DNA of 64,000 nt from NCBI GenBank assembly GCA_017999895.1, contig JAGNKY010000010.1, forward strand, positions 26,874 through 90,873, in the 5' to 3' direction. Source of the stretch: Bacteroidales bacterium. Its GTDB lineage: Bacteria > Bacteroidota > Bacteroidia > Bacteroidales > VadinHA17. The position numbers were made by a program, and so were the translations under genes. How positions within the stretch are numbered: the first letter of the stretch is position 1; each line of letters starts with the position of its first letter. Shown here in pieces: positions 17,816 to 27,003 of this stretch. The notes beneath the pieces are model-generated. The model worked only from the letters and a program-made list of their open reading frames with translations. It did not search any database and was not told where the DNA came from.

Positions 17816-18795
17816 ATCAAGCCTTGCTTTTTTTTCTTAAGGTAAAAGCAAGCCCAATCGCCCTGATTAATCTTATTGAGTCGTTTTGCTTCTTTGTCGA
17901 ATTTTTTGATTTCTTTTTTTGTAAAAATATTGTCAGAAGTTTCCATCGGCAGGTTCCTTAAATATTTTTCACTATCAGTGAATTGCAGATGTGTTGAATC
18001 ATACACTACTGAGTCAATAATAAATCCTGATTTCTCTGCCAGAATTTCCATGCTTTGAGGAGTGTAAAGAAATAAATGCCTGGGAGCTTCTAAACCTGCC
18101 CAGTAATCTCTGTATTTATGCCATGCAAAAGAATCTGCCACAGGGATTCTGATTAGAACGCAGCCTTCAGGCTTAAGAAGTCTGTTAATATGATAAAGTA
18201 TGAAGTAAGGGTCGGGCATATGTTCGAATGAATGATGTAGCATGATAAAATCGTATTTGCCATTAATTTCCGAAACTTCCATTTTTTTTATTATCACACC
18301 TTCGGGGTAATTGATATCATTTTCAATATAAGGATCAATGCCAACCAGGTTCCTGAAACCGCTTCTGTAAAGCGAAAGAAGTTTTCTGCCTGAACCGGAG
18401 CCTATATCAAGAATGGATGAATCGAAATTAATTTCTCGTTTTCTTATCCAGGGAAAAGGATTTTCAAAAAAAAGTGAAAGTACAAAACCTGTTATATTAA
18501 AGTATCCCATATAATATCTGATTAAGCTTTTTTTAAGGAAAGCATTAAACCAGTTTAATTTTGATGGGAAAACAGGTTGCTGAAATGAATAGTATTCTTC
18601 AGGATAATATTTATCCATATTTTCCGGGATCTCTTTTATTTGGATGCAGTGGCACCTCGAACAGATAAAATAGATAAATTCTTCACCTGTTGCAAATCGC
18701 CTTTCTCTGGCTATAAAAGGTTCATTGCCTTTTTCATTTCCGCATATTTTACATTTCATCTGCTGTTCAGGTGCCGAAGAGTCTTTTTCCGTCAT
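17812..18795 (-). CDS. SAM-dependent methyltransferase with N-terminal zinc ribbon (second copy)
   Basis: A 327-residue protein starting at the ATG at 18795-18793, chosen because it forms an ATGA overlap with the TGA of the upstream glycosyltransferase; a longer start at 18834 would overlap that gene by 43 bp. Two CxxC pairs (Cys15/18 and Cys45/48) form a zinc ribbon. The methyltransferase core has SILDIGSGSGRK, the GIDPYIE strand and the HHSFEHMPDP motif. It has the same design as the protein at 13146-14051 but is diverged, so it is not a recent duplicate. It probably methylates a sugar or glycan intermediate. The downstream overlap with a GT4 gene is also 4 bp. Confidence 0.87.
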   Translation of the reverse strand: MTEKDSSAPEQQMKCKICGNEKGNEPFIARERRFATGEEFIYFICSRCHCIQIKEIPENMDKYYPEEYYSFQQPVFPSKLNWFNAFLKKSLIRYYMGYFNITGFVLSLFFENPFPWIRKREINFDSSILDIGSGSGRKLLSLYRSGFRNLVGIDPYIENDINYPEGVIIKKMEVSEINGKYDFIMLHHSFEHMPDPYFILYHINRLLKPEGCVLIRIPVADSFAWHKYRDYWAGLEAPRHLFLYTPQSMEILAEKSGFIIDSVVYDSTHLQFTDSEKYLRNLPMETSDNIFTKKEIKKFDKEAKRLNKINQGDWACFYLKKKKQGLI

Positions 18796-19850
18796 TTCAG
18801 TCCGTCTATAATTTCCATGATTGACATAAAGCATATTTTTCTGTCGTAATATTTCATAGCATATTCTCTTCCCGTTCTTCCCATTGTTTTTCTCAGTTTG
18901 GCATCAGTAAGTAAAATTCTTAATGAATCAATCCATTCTTTTTCACTATCAGCAAGAAATCCATTTTCACCATGCCGGATTATAATATTGTTGATTCCAA
19001 CCGGACTCGCGACACAAGGAATTCCTGCTGCCATATACAGATATAGTTTATATCCCCCTTTTGCTTTGGCAAATTCATCATCGGGCAGCGGCATTATTCC
19101 AACATCCATTTCGTTAAGGTCGTCACATTCTCTTTCAAAGGACCATGGCCTTACTGTACAATCAACTCCACTTATACTAAATGAAGAATTTGCACCAACA
19201 ATAAGGAATTTGAATGTAATTTCATTTGCAAGTTTTTGTAATGCCGATTCAATTTTTGTAATATATTCTACAGTCCATTCCGAGCCTGCCCAACCCACAA
19301 CGGGTATTTCGTGTTGAACTTTATTTACCTGCGGGAAAATCCTTTCAGTTTCGACTGGTGAAGGGATTATTGTTGCCTTTTTGTTAAACTGCATAACAAA
19401 TGTGTTAAGATAATCAGTACTTACTACGACTGAATCAGCGTATTTAATCATTAAAGCTGTTTTTTCAGCGTTTCTGCGCCGGTTTCCCTGAAGATATAAA
19501 GCATCGTCAAAATCATAAATAATAAAAGCTCTTTTTTTAATTTTTGAGAGCATCCATTCAGAGATAAAAGTACGTTGAATGAAAATAATATCCCATTTAC
19601 GGAAAATGAGAAAAAAAGCTCTTTTAATCCACAGAAATCTTTTAACGAGAGGGAAGGTAAAATATTTACTGAACAAAGAGTGTGGCTTTAGAGGTATTCT
19701 TGGTATGTGGCAGACATTTATGCCCGATTCTTTAAACATAGGTATATATAAAATTGCCCTTACCCTGGCGCTTGCCTGATCGAAGCTTCCGTCGGTAAGC
19801 ATCAGCATTCTTTTTGTTTCTTTCTTATTTTTTTCGTTCTTGCCAGCCAT
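18792..19850 (-). CDS. Glycosyltransferase (GT4-like)
   Basis: A 352-residue GT-B type glycosyltransferase. The N-terminus has a basic, Lys-rich lead, then MLMLTDGSFDQASARVRA, an opening typical of this family. The C-terminal part has GIMPLPDDEFAKAKGGYKLYLYMAAGIPCVASPVGIN, the usual donor-binding region, and ends with the FxxGREYAMKYYD-like helix. It follows the flippase gene by 51 bp and overlaps the next methyltransferase by 4 bp, which supports a single operon. It presumably adds one sugar of the surface polymer; its specificity is unknown. Confidence 0.85.
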   Translation of the reverse strand: MAGKNEKNKKETKRMLMLTDGSFDQASARVRAILYIPMFKESGINVCHIPRIPLKPHSLFSKYFTFPLVKRFLWIKRAFFLIFRKWDIIFIQRTFISEWMLSKIKKRAFIIYDFDDALYLQGNRRRNAEKTALMIKYADSVVVSTDYLNTFVMQFNKKATIIPSPVETERIFPQVNKVQHEIPVVGWAGSEWTVEYITKIESALQKLANEITFKFLIVGANSSFSISGVDCTVRPWSFERECDDLNEMDVGIMPLPDDEFAKAKGGYKLYLYMAAGIPCVASPVGINNIIIRHGENGFLADSEKEWIDSLRILLTDAKLRKTMGRTGREYAMKYYDRKICFMSIMEIIDGLK

Positions 19851-19901
19851 ATCTGACAGGTAATATCTTATATTATTTTCTCACAATAGAAAGTTTTAGT
19901 C

Positions 19902-21386
19902 TCACTTTTTAAGTTTTAGCCGTTTAAGAATATCGTTGGTTCTTTCAGTGATGTCTTCTGAGATACTTGAAAAATATATAGGAGGAAAGTAAAGTATTAT
20001 GATAGCTAAACATCGAATAAAAATATCGGCAATCAGATTGTCCATAACAGGGATTAAAGAAGTAATGAACCATGATGCTCCGCCGATTAAAATAACGAAT
20101 AGAAACTTTATGTTATAGGGTTGAAGCCCAAATTTAATATAAAGGAAGATGTATCTCATTATATTCAGAAGTGTAAGTGCTCCGGCGCTTCCTATAGCAG
20201 CGCCTGTTATTCCGAGCCGGGGAATTAAAATAATGTTTGCAGCTACTATTAAAACAACCAGTAACATAAGGAAAAACGACTGAACTTTATAATACCTGGA
20301 AGTACCAAAAATTGAACTGTTTGCGCCTGTGGCCATGTCGATCAGATTGCCAAGCGATATAAAGAAAATAACCCATTTACCTGGTAAATATTCAGGGCCT
20401 ATTATTCTGAAAATATTGTCTATGTTTGCCCAAATCCCAATAAAAAGCAGTAATCCAATAATAAAAAGAGTCATGCAGCTTTTGTTGTAAATATTTTTTA
20501 TAGTATTAAGATCGTTGTTTTTCCATGCATCTGCTGAAACTATCCCTGTTATCCTGGAAATTGAGCGGGCTGGCATGCTTATTACTGCCCCAAAGAAAAA
20601 GCAAATTGAATATATTCCGGCATAACCGAGTCCGATCATACTATTTACCATTATCACGTCAATATTTTGGATTGCAAGTAATGAGAACCCATTTAAAATA
20701 CTAAAGAGTGATACTGTAATAACTGACTTTCTTAGATCATTGTTTAGAAATTGAAAATCAGGTTTAAGTGAAAACTGTTTCTCTCTAATAAGAGAAAAAG
20801 CAATAAAAACAGTTGGCGCACATAGAGCGATAATGTAAAGAATAACAAATTGATGAAAAGAAATAATATCAAAGAAAAAAAGAGCGATAAATATTATTAT
20901 CAGAATCCTTTGTAAAACTTCTTTCAGAAATGTTCCTTGAACGCTGTTATATAATGCGGTGTAATAGTTGTCGAGAATGGAGAAAAATATTTGAAAAAAG
21001 ACCAGAATGATTAAATAGTTAAAATAACGGGCTACCAGCGGTGATTTTTGAACATTCATGCTGAGCATATAAGGCTTCAATATTACCAAGAGGATAGTAG
21101 TAAGTATAAATCCTGCAAGTCCTACAAGCATAGCCAGTGCAAGGAATCCGTTATGTTTTCTTTCTTCGTCTCTGAACCATGGGAATAAGCGGATAGTGGC
21201 CCCGTTAATGCCGAGAGTTCCGAGTATCGCAATAAGAGAAGAATAGGCTACAATTATTTTTAGAAGCCCTATCTGTTCGGTAGTGTAAATCCGCGGGAAA
21301 AGAATCCCCGTGGTGATAAATCCAAGAATCAGACCTGTATAAACATATATTGTCCCTTTTGCAGATTGTTTAAATACAATTCCCAA
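19902..21386 (-). CDS. Polysaccharide flippase (Wzx/PST-like, MOP superfamily)
   Basis: A 494-residue integral membrane protein with about 12-14 hydrophobic helices and the MOP-family N-terminus (FKQSAKGTIYVYTGLILGFITTGILFPR). The motif GAAIGSAGALTLLNI near residue 410 is typical of polysaccharide-export flippases. Such proteins move lipid-linked oligosaccharides across the inner membrane. Placed among three glycosyltransferases and two methyltransferases, it marks the cluster as making an exported polysaccharide or O-antigen-like glycan. No Wzy polymerase or Wzz is evident, so polymerisation may be encoded elsewhere. The gap to the upstream glycosyltransferase is 64 bp. Confidence 0.88.
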   Translation of the reverse strand: MGIVFKQSAKGTIYVYTGLILGFITTGILFPRIYTTEQIGLLKIIVAYSSLIAILGTLGINGATIRLFPWFRDEERKHNGFLALAMLVGLAGFILTTILLVILKPYMLSMNVQKSPLVARYFNYLIILVFFQIFFSILDNYYTALYNSVQGTFLKEVLQRILIIIFIALFFFDIISFHQFVILYIIALCAPTVFIAFSLIREKQFSLKPDFQFLNNDLRKSVITVSLFSILNGFSLLAIQNIDVIMVNSMIGLGYAGIYSICFFFGAVISMPARSISRITGIVSADAWKNNDLNTIKNIYNKSCMTLFIIGLLLFIGIWANIDNIFRIIGPEYLPGKWVIFFISLGNLIDMATGANSSIFGTSRYYKVQSFFLMLLVVLIVAANIILIPRLGITGAAIGSAGALTLLNIMRYIFLYIKFGLQPYNIKFLFVILIGGASWFITSLIPVMDNLIADIFIRCLAIIILYFPPIYFSSISEDITERTNDILKRLKLKK

Positions 21387-21450
21387 CTGTAACTATTTTG
21401 ATTTAGGTTTAATTAAAAGCAAATTTATGAAAAGCTGACTATATTTAGAT

Positions 21451-22722
21451 TCAGTACATTTTATTGAGAATATTTGCAATTTCCCCGGCAAGTTTTTTTC
21501 TTGAGAAAAGAATAGTTTTTTCTTTTGTAGGGCAAAGCTTGTTTTTTATGAGTTGAAGTATAGCTTTTTCAATATCATTGGCATCATAGCCCGCTATTAA
21601 ACCCCCACCTGTCCTTCCGACTATTTCTGCCGCGTCGCCGTCTTTCGGCCCTATTAAAACAACAGGCCGGCCCGATGCCAGATATTCGAATAGCTTACCT
21701 GTGACAATTGATTTATTGCTCTTGTGGTCAGGGATAATAAGTAATAATGCAGAAGAAGAAACCATATATTGTATAGCTTCAGGATGGCTCGCATAAGCAA
21801 TGAATTCTATGATGTTCTCAGGAACATAAGATAAAAGAAGTTTTTTTTGTTCCGGAGATACCGTGCCTACAAATCTGAGTCTCAAAGTAATACCTGAATC
21901 GGTCAATTTTTTTACTGCTTCAGCAAATCCAGTAAGAGGATATGCCTGCGAAAGTGTTCCGGTATAGGTTATTGTAAAAATATCAGGTTCAACAGGCTGT
22001 ATTCCTTTGAAATCATCTTCATCGTATCCGTTGGCTAAAACAAAAGTTTTATCACATATTCCTGTAGCTTTTGATGAAAGAATTTTTTTTAGCGTTTCCC
22101 CCACAGTTATTATTTTGTCGGCATTAGTCAGCACTGTTTTTTCATAATGCCTGTCGAGAAGCCTTGCAGGAAATGTATGATAAAACTCCTTGTAATAATA
22201 AATATCTGTCCATGGGTCCCTGAAGTCGGCAATCCACAATATATCAGGGAATTTCTTCTTTAGTTTCAAACCGACAAGATGTGTTGAATGTGGAGGGCCG
22301 CTTGTGATTATCCTTTCCACATTTTCATTATTGATTATCTCACAAGCTTTTTTAAAAGCGAATCTGTTCCACCCCTTGCGTGGATCGGGAATAAAGAAAT
22401 TACCTCTAATAAATCTCATAAGCCATTGTACAGGGCCTTTTTTGTCTTGATTGGCAAAACCTGCAGAAGGTATACGGGACTTATCTTTAGAAGCAAGCCT
22501 GAAATAATTGACTGCCGGTGTTTTAAACACTTTTGATTTTTCCGAGACATCTTTTAATAGAGATTCATCCGTTGCAGGATATTGGGCGTACTGTGGGTCA
22601 ACGGTTAGAATAAGTGGCTCCCATCCGAAATCGGGCAGATATTTGGAAAACTTAAGCCATCTTTGCACTCCTGCGCCGGCGCCTGGGGGCCAGTAATAAG
22701 TGATGATGAGAACACTGTTCAT
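21451..22722 (-). CDS. Glycosyltransferase family 4
   Basis: A 423-residue GT-B enzyme. It opens with SVLIITYYWPPGAGAGVQRWLKF, the glycine-rich acceptor-side start typical of GT4 proteins of Bacteroidota capsule clusters. The middle has ITYTGTLSQAYPLTGFAEAVKKL, and the donor site has GKLFEYLASGRPVVLIGPKDGDAAEIV (about 345-371). The start lies 1 bp after the glyQS stop codon, so it is almost certainly co-transcribed and perhaps coupled to glyQS. The donor sugar is not predictable. Confidence 0.88.
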   Translation of the reverse strand: MNSVLIITYYWPPGAGAGVQRWLKFSKYLPDFGWEPLILTVDPQYAQYPATDESLLKDVSEKSKVFKTPAVNYFRLASKDKSRIPSAGFANQDKKGPVQWLMRFIRGNFFIPDPRKGWNRFAFKKACEIINNENVERIITSGPPHSTHLVGLKLKKKFPDILWIADFRDPWTDIYYYKEFYHTFPARLLDRHYEKTVLTNADKIITVGETLKKILSSKATGICDKTFVLANGYDEDDFKGIQPVEPDIFTITYTGTLSQAYPLTGFAEAVKKLTDSGITLRLRFVGTVSPEQKKLLLSYVPENIIEFIAYASHPEAIQYMVSSSALLLIIPDHKSNKSIVTGKLFEYLASGRPVVLIGPKDGDAAEIVGRTGGGLIAGYDANDIEKAILQLIKNKLCPTKEKTILFSRKKLAGEIANILNKMY

Positions 22723-22723
22723 A

Positions 22724-24274
22724 TTAAAGTTTTTCGAGCAATGTCCTTATACTGACTTTTTCCGATATAATATTTCTCAGAGCATTTATTGAGACTCTTT
22801 CCTGTTCCATACTGTCGCGGTATCTGATGGTGACGGTCAGGTCATCACGAGTCTGGTGATCTACTGTAATGCAATATGGTGTGCCGATAGCATCCTGTCT
22901 TCGGTAGCGGCGGCCGATCGAGTCTTTGTCGTCATACTGACAGTTGAAATCGAACCTGAGGTCGTCAACTACCTTTTCGGCGATTTCCGGTAGTCCGTCT
23001 TTTCTAACAAGCGGGAGCACTGCAAGCTTGACAGGAGCAAGGTATGAGGGGAGACGCAATACCACTCTACTGTCATTCTCACCATCCTGTTTCTTGAGTT
23101 CTTCCTCAGCATAAGATGCTGAAATAACATGGAGAAACATTCTATCGAGTCCGATTGAGGTTTCAACTACATAAGGTATATACGATTCTTTTTTTTCAGG
23201 GTCGAAATATTGCATCTTTTTTCCGCTGTATTGCTGATGCTGTTTCAGGTCGAAATCGGTTCGCGAGTGTATCCCCTCAACTTCCTTGAATCCGAATGGG
23301 AATTTATATTCAATATCGCAGGCTGCATTGGCATAATGTGCAAGCTTTTCATGATCGTGAAAACGGTAATTTTCTGCTCCGAATCCGAGAGCCTGATGCC
23401 ATTTCATCCTTTTTTCCTTCCAGTAGCTGAACCATTCGAATTCTGTTCCTGGCACAACAAAAAATTGCATTTCCATCTGCTCGAATTCTTTCATGCGAAA
23501 GATAAACTGACGGGCAACGATTTCATTGCGGAAAGCCTTTCCTGTCTGAGCTATTCCGAAAGGAATCTTCATTCTTCCACTCTTCTGCACATTGAGGAAA
23601 TTTACATAAATGCCCTGTGCAGTTTCGGGCCTGAGATAAATTTTTACAGCATCGTCGGGCGAAGAACCCATTTCTGTTGAAAACATAAGATTGAACTGCC
23701 TTACATCAGTCCAGTTTCGAGTACCTGAAACGGGGCATACAATATCGTTGTCGAGAATAATCTGTTTAAGTTCTGTCAGGTCATTATTAATCATGGCCTT
23801 TTTGTAACGATCATGTATTTCATTGATTTTTGTCTGATATGCCAGCACTTTTTGGTTGGTGCTTCTGAACTTCTTTTCATCAAAAGCTGCCCCAAATTTT
23901 TCTCTGGCTTTCTCGACCTCTTTTAAAATTTTTTCCTCAAGCTTTTCAATATGCTCTTCAATGAGCATATCGGCTCTATATCTTTTCTTTGAGTCCTTGT
24001 TGTCAATTAACGGATCATTAAAAGCATCAAGATGACCTGAAGCTTTCCATGTTGTAGGATGCATGAAAATTGCTGCATCCAATCCAACAATATTACGATG
24101 AAGGAGAACCATGCTGTCCCACCAATATTTCCTTATATTGTTTTTAAGTTCAACGCCATATTGCCCGTAATCATATACTGCGCTCAATCCGTCATAAATT
24201 TCACTCGAAGGAAATACATATCCATATTCTTTACAGTGCGAAACAAGTTTTTTAAAAGCATCTTCCAGAGCCAT
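22724..24274 (-). CDS. glyQS: Glycine--tRNA ligase, single-chain class II type
   Basis: Charges tRNA-Gly with glycine. The ATG at 24274 gives 516 residues beginning MALEDAFKKLVSHCKEYG, which fits the family; an upstream ATG at 24319 would add a 15-residue tail not expected in the family. The eukaryote/Gram-positive-like alpha2 form is recognised by YVFPSSEIYDGLSAVYDYG near the N-terminus, the class II motif 2 region (FRNEIVARQFIFRMKEFEQMEMQFF), and motif 3 (VVETSIGLDRMFLHVI). The C-terminal anticodon-binding domain has LPLVRKDG and YRRQDAIGTPYCITVDH. It has an excellent upstream promoter match and heads the run into the glycan genes. Confidence 0.96.
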   Translation of the reverse strand: MALEDAFKKLVSHCKEYGYVFPSSEIYDGLSAVYDYGQYGVELKNNIRKYWWDSMVLLHRNIVGLDAAIFMHPTTWKASGHLDAFNDPLIDNKDSKKRYRADMLIEEHIEKLEEKILKEVEKAREKFGAAFDEKKFRSTNQKVLAYQTKINEIHDRYKKAMINNDLTELKQIILDNDIVCPVSGTRNWTDVRQFNLMFSTEMGSSPDDAVKIYLRPETAQGIYVNFLNVQKSGRMKIPFGIAQTGKAFRNEIVARQFIFRMKEFEQMEMQFFVVPGTEFEWFSYWKEKRMKWHQALGFGAENYRFHDHEKLAHYANAACDIEYKFPFGFKEVEGIHSRTDFDLKQHQQYSGKKMQYFDPEKKESYIPYVVETSIGLDRMFLHVISASYAEEELKKQDGENDSRVVLRLPSYLAPVKLAVLPLVRKDGLPEIAEKVVDDLRFDFNCQYDDKDSIGRRYRRQDAIGTPYCITVDHQTRDDLTVTIRYRDSMEQERVSINALRNIISEKVSIRTLLEKL

Positions 24275-24305
24275 TGTCTTTTGTGATAATAGTTTAACTG
24301 GAGGG

Positions 24306-24337
24306 CAAAAGTAATTCAAAATTTCAGTTTTTTCAAA
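24306..24337 (-). promoter_or_regulatory. Candidate promoter for glyQS and the glycan operon
   Basis: On the minus strand, TTTG at 24337-24334 is followed by a 20-bp spacer and TACTTTTG at 24313-24306. Both elements and the spacing fit the Bacteroidota -33 TTTG / -7 TAnnTTTG consensus. The start codon lies about 32 bp downstream. Confidence 0.7.
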
Positions 24338-24425
24338 TATGCTTTAAATCGCAATATTTCAATCAGGTTGAACAATAATTTTTTTAATCAATTCTTATCT
24401 TTACAATTGTAATGCTTAAAATACA

Positions 24426-26009
24426 ATGAAGAAAAGGACTGATTTTTTAGTAATAGGTTCAGGTATCGGTGGCCTGATGTTTGCTTTGAAAGCATCGAAA
24501 TATGGGAAGGTGACCGTAGTAACCAAATCGTCTATTGAAGAATCAAATACAAAGTATGCACAAGGCGGTATGGCTGCCGTTTTAAGTGAAAACGACAGTT
24601 TTGAAAAACATGTAAGAGATACACTTATAGCAGGGGATGGTTATTGCGATGAGGAAGTTGTTAGAATGGTAGTAAGAGAAGCGCCTGAGAGAATAAAAGA
24701 CCTCATTGAATTTGGCGTTGATTTTGACAGAAGGCCTGATGGAACATACGATCTTGCAAAGGAGGGCGGCCATTCTGAGCATAGGATATTGCATCATAAA
24801 GACAATACGGGAGAAGCAGTTGAGAATGCCCTTGTGGCAAATGTGAGGAGAAATCCTAATATTGAAATTTTAGAAAATCATTTTGCAATAGAAATTCTTA
24901 CCCAGCATCATTTAGGAGAAGATGTGAAAAGAGGAAGAAATGACATTAAATGTTATGGCGCTTATGTATTAGATCTTAATAACTCGAGTGTTATAACTTT
25001 TCTTTCGAAAGTAACTATTATGGCTACCGGTGGTGTCGGGAATGTTTACCTTACCACTACTAATCCTGAAACTGCAACGGGGGATGGAATAACAATGGCT
25101 TACAGAGCAAAAGGAGTTGTTGAAAATATGGAGTTTATACAATTCCATCCTACATCTCTTTACGATCCGGGTCGTAGGCCCTCTTTTTTAATTACTGAAG
25201 CTCTTAGAGGCTTTGGTGCTGTTTTGAAAAACCTTGCAGGTGAAAATTTCATGAAAAGGTACGACAGCCGTGGTTCACTTGCTCCGCGCGACATAGTGGC
25301 AAGAGCAATAGATAATGAAATGAAAATGTGGGGAGATGACCATGTATGGCTTGATTGTACTCATCTTGACCCTGAAGGTCTTAAAGAACATTTTCCAAAT
25401 ATTTATAAACACTGCCTCGAAAGAGGAATAGACATAACAAAAGATTTGATTCCGGTAGTTCCCGCTGCTCACTATTGTTGCGGTGGTATAAAAGTTGATA
25501 AAAACGGCAGGAGTTCGATAGATAGACTGTATGCAGTAGGAGAATGTTCTTGTACCGGATTGCACGGAGCCAATAGGCTTGCTTCAAATTCTCTCATTGA
25601 GGCAGCAGTGTTCGCCCACAGAGCCGCCGAGGATTCAGGGCCAAGAATTACAGGTATTGATTTAGAAGAACAGGTTCCGGACTGGGATTATAAAGGGACC
25701 AAACATCTTGAAGAAATAATCCTTATCACTCAAAGTACAAAGGAAGTACAGATGATAATGAGCAACTATGTCGGCATTGTCCGTTCCGACCTTCGTCTCG
25801 AACGAGCTCGTAAAAGACTGGGTATTCTCTATGAAGAAACCGAAGATCTATATAAGAAATCGCTCGTTTCAAAAAAAATTTGTGAACTCAGGAACCTTAT
25901 CAATACTGGATATTTAATAATAAAAATGGCGAAAAACAGGCGCGAGAGTGTGGGACTTCACTATACTATTGACTATCCCAGAAATAAACACTCATTTTCT
26001 GAATTTTAG
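24426..26009 (+). CDS. nadB: L-aspartate oxidase
   Basis: A flavoenzyme that oxidises L-aspartate to iminoaspartate, the first step of de novo NAD synthesis. The 527-residue protein has the FAD dinucleotide motif GSGIGG (residues 11-16), the KYAQGGMAAVL segment, the substrate-site EGGHSEHRILHHKDNTG region, and EFIQFHPTSLYDPGR followed by RGFGAVL. The C-terminal helical region (YEETEDLYKK...LRNLINTGYLII) is typical of NadB rather than of fumarate reductase or SdhA. nadA and nadC are not in this window. It diverges from glyQS. A weak -7 candidate (TATCTTTA, 24396-24403) lies 23 bp before the start. Confidence 0.95.
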   Translation: MKKRTDFLVIGSGIGGLMFALKASKYGKVTVVTKSSIEESNTKYAQGGMAAVLSENDSFEKHVRDTLIAGDGYCDEEVVRMVVREAPERIKDLIEFGVDFDRRPDGTYDLAKEGGHSEHRILHHKDNTGEAVENALVANVRRNPNIEILENHFAIEILTQHHLGEDVKRGRNDIKCYGAYVLDLNNSSVITFLSKVTIMATGGVGNVYLTTTNPETATGDGITMAYRAKGVVENMEFIQFHPTSLYDPGRRPSFLITEALRGFGAVLKNLAGENFMKRYDSRGSLAPRDIVARAIDNEMKMWGDDHVWLDCTHLDPEGLKEHFPNIYKHCLERGIDITKDLIPVVPAAHYCCGGIKVDKNGRSSIDRLYAVGECSCTGLHGANRLASNSLIEAAVFAHRAAEDSGPRITGIDLEEQVPDWDYKGTKHLEEIILITQSTKEVQMIMSNYVGIVRSDLRLERARKRLGILYEETEDLYKKSLVSKKICELRNLINTGYLIIKMAKNRRESVGLHYTIDYPRNKHSFSEF

Positions 26010-26013
26010 CTTT

Positions 26014-26958
26014 ATGAACCACCTTGAATACGGATTTTCAGGAAAGAACAATTTCTGGCGTTATATATTAATGTTTGTGGCAGTTATGGTTGCTACCAAT
26101 ACTATCGGGGCAATACCGCTACTGATAGCTATGGCTCTTAAGGCAGCATCCGACCCCTCGGTGTTGTCGGGTCTGGAACAAAATCCATCGGATATGGGAA
26201 TGTTCGGGTTATGTACTAACACAACTCTGATAGTTACTTTTTTCCCATTCATCGTTGGCCTTGTAACATTTATATTGCTTATAAAACCGTTAAACGGCAG
26301 AACTGTTACAGGAACAATAAACGGAACTTCAAAGGTGAGATGGAACAGGATGATTAGCTCTGCATTAATATGGTTTATTCTGTCAGCTATATACCTTTTT
26401 GTTCAGAAAAGTTTAAACCCTGAAGATTTTGTTTTGAACAACACAAGCAAAACATTGATACCAGTAATAATTATTTCTTTAACCTTTATCCCTTTTCAGG
26501 CTGCATTTGAGGAGATGCTTTTTCGAGGCTACCTTATACAGGGTTTTGCCGTACTGGCACGCAACAGGTGGGTTCCCGTTCTCCTTACTTCATTGCTTTT
26601 CGGCTTTCTTCATGCATGGAATCCTGAAGTAAAAGAATATGGATTTTTGACAATGATGCCACAGTACGTTCTTTTTGGACTGGTCTTCGGAATAGCCACA
26701 ATAATTGACGACGGCATCGAAATAGCACTTGGTGCCCATGCTGCAAACAATATCTTTCTATGTATTATGGTTACAAACAAAAATTCAGCCATTCAAACGC
26801 CTGCCGTTTTCGAACAATTAGCCATACATCCCTGGGCAGAATTTGCCGGATTGCTTATTTCGACCGTTGTTTTTCTGATAATTCTAAAATATTTGTTCAA
26901 ATGGAGGAGTTTTAATGTATTATTTAGCAAAATCAACTATGACAATCTGAGCAAATAG
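26014..26958 (+). CDS. CPBP family intramembrane glutamic endopeptidase (CAAX protease-like)
   Basis: A 314-residue polytopic membrane protein. I chose the ATG at 26014, 4 bp after the nadB stop; a start at 25948 would overlap nadB by 62 bp. The CPBP/Abi motifs are all present: FEEMLFRGYLI (EExxxR), FGFLHAWNPE (FxxxH) and GAHAANNIF (HxxxN), within the last four of about eight helices. These families cleave membrane-anchored peptides or modified proteins; bacterial roles range from bacteriocin immunity to protein processing. The target is unknown. Tight spacing suggests it is transcribed with nadB, which does not explain its function. Confidence 0.88.
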   Translation: MNHLEYGFSGKNNFWRYILMFVAVMVATNTIGAIPLLIAMALKAASDPSVLSGLEQNPSDMGMFGLCTNTTLIVTFFPFIVGLVTFILLIKPLNGRTVTGTINGTSKVRWNRMISSALIWFILSAIYLFVQKSLNPEDFVLNNTSKTLIPVIIISLTFIPFQAAFEEMLFRGYLIQGFAVLARNRWVPVLLTSLLFGFLHAWNPEVKEYGFLTMMPQYVLFGLVFGIATIIDDGIEIALGAHAANNIFLCIMVTNKNSAIQTPAVFEQLAIHPWAEFAGLLISTVVFLIILKYLFKWRSFNVLFSKINYDNLSK

Positions 26959-27003
26959 CTATATTCATTGACGGTTTGTGACATTTATTCTGAATAATTA
27001 CCA

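Noticed and set aside
24274..24319. Longer start for glyQS
   Set aside because: The extra residues overlap the promoter at 24306-24337 and are not typical of the family.
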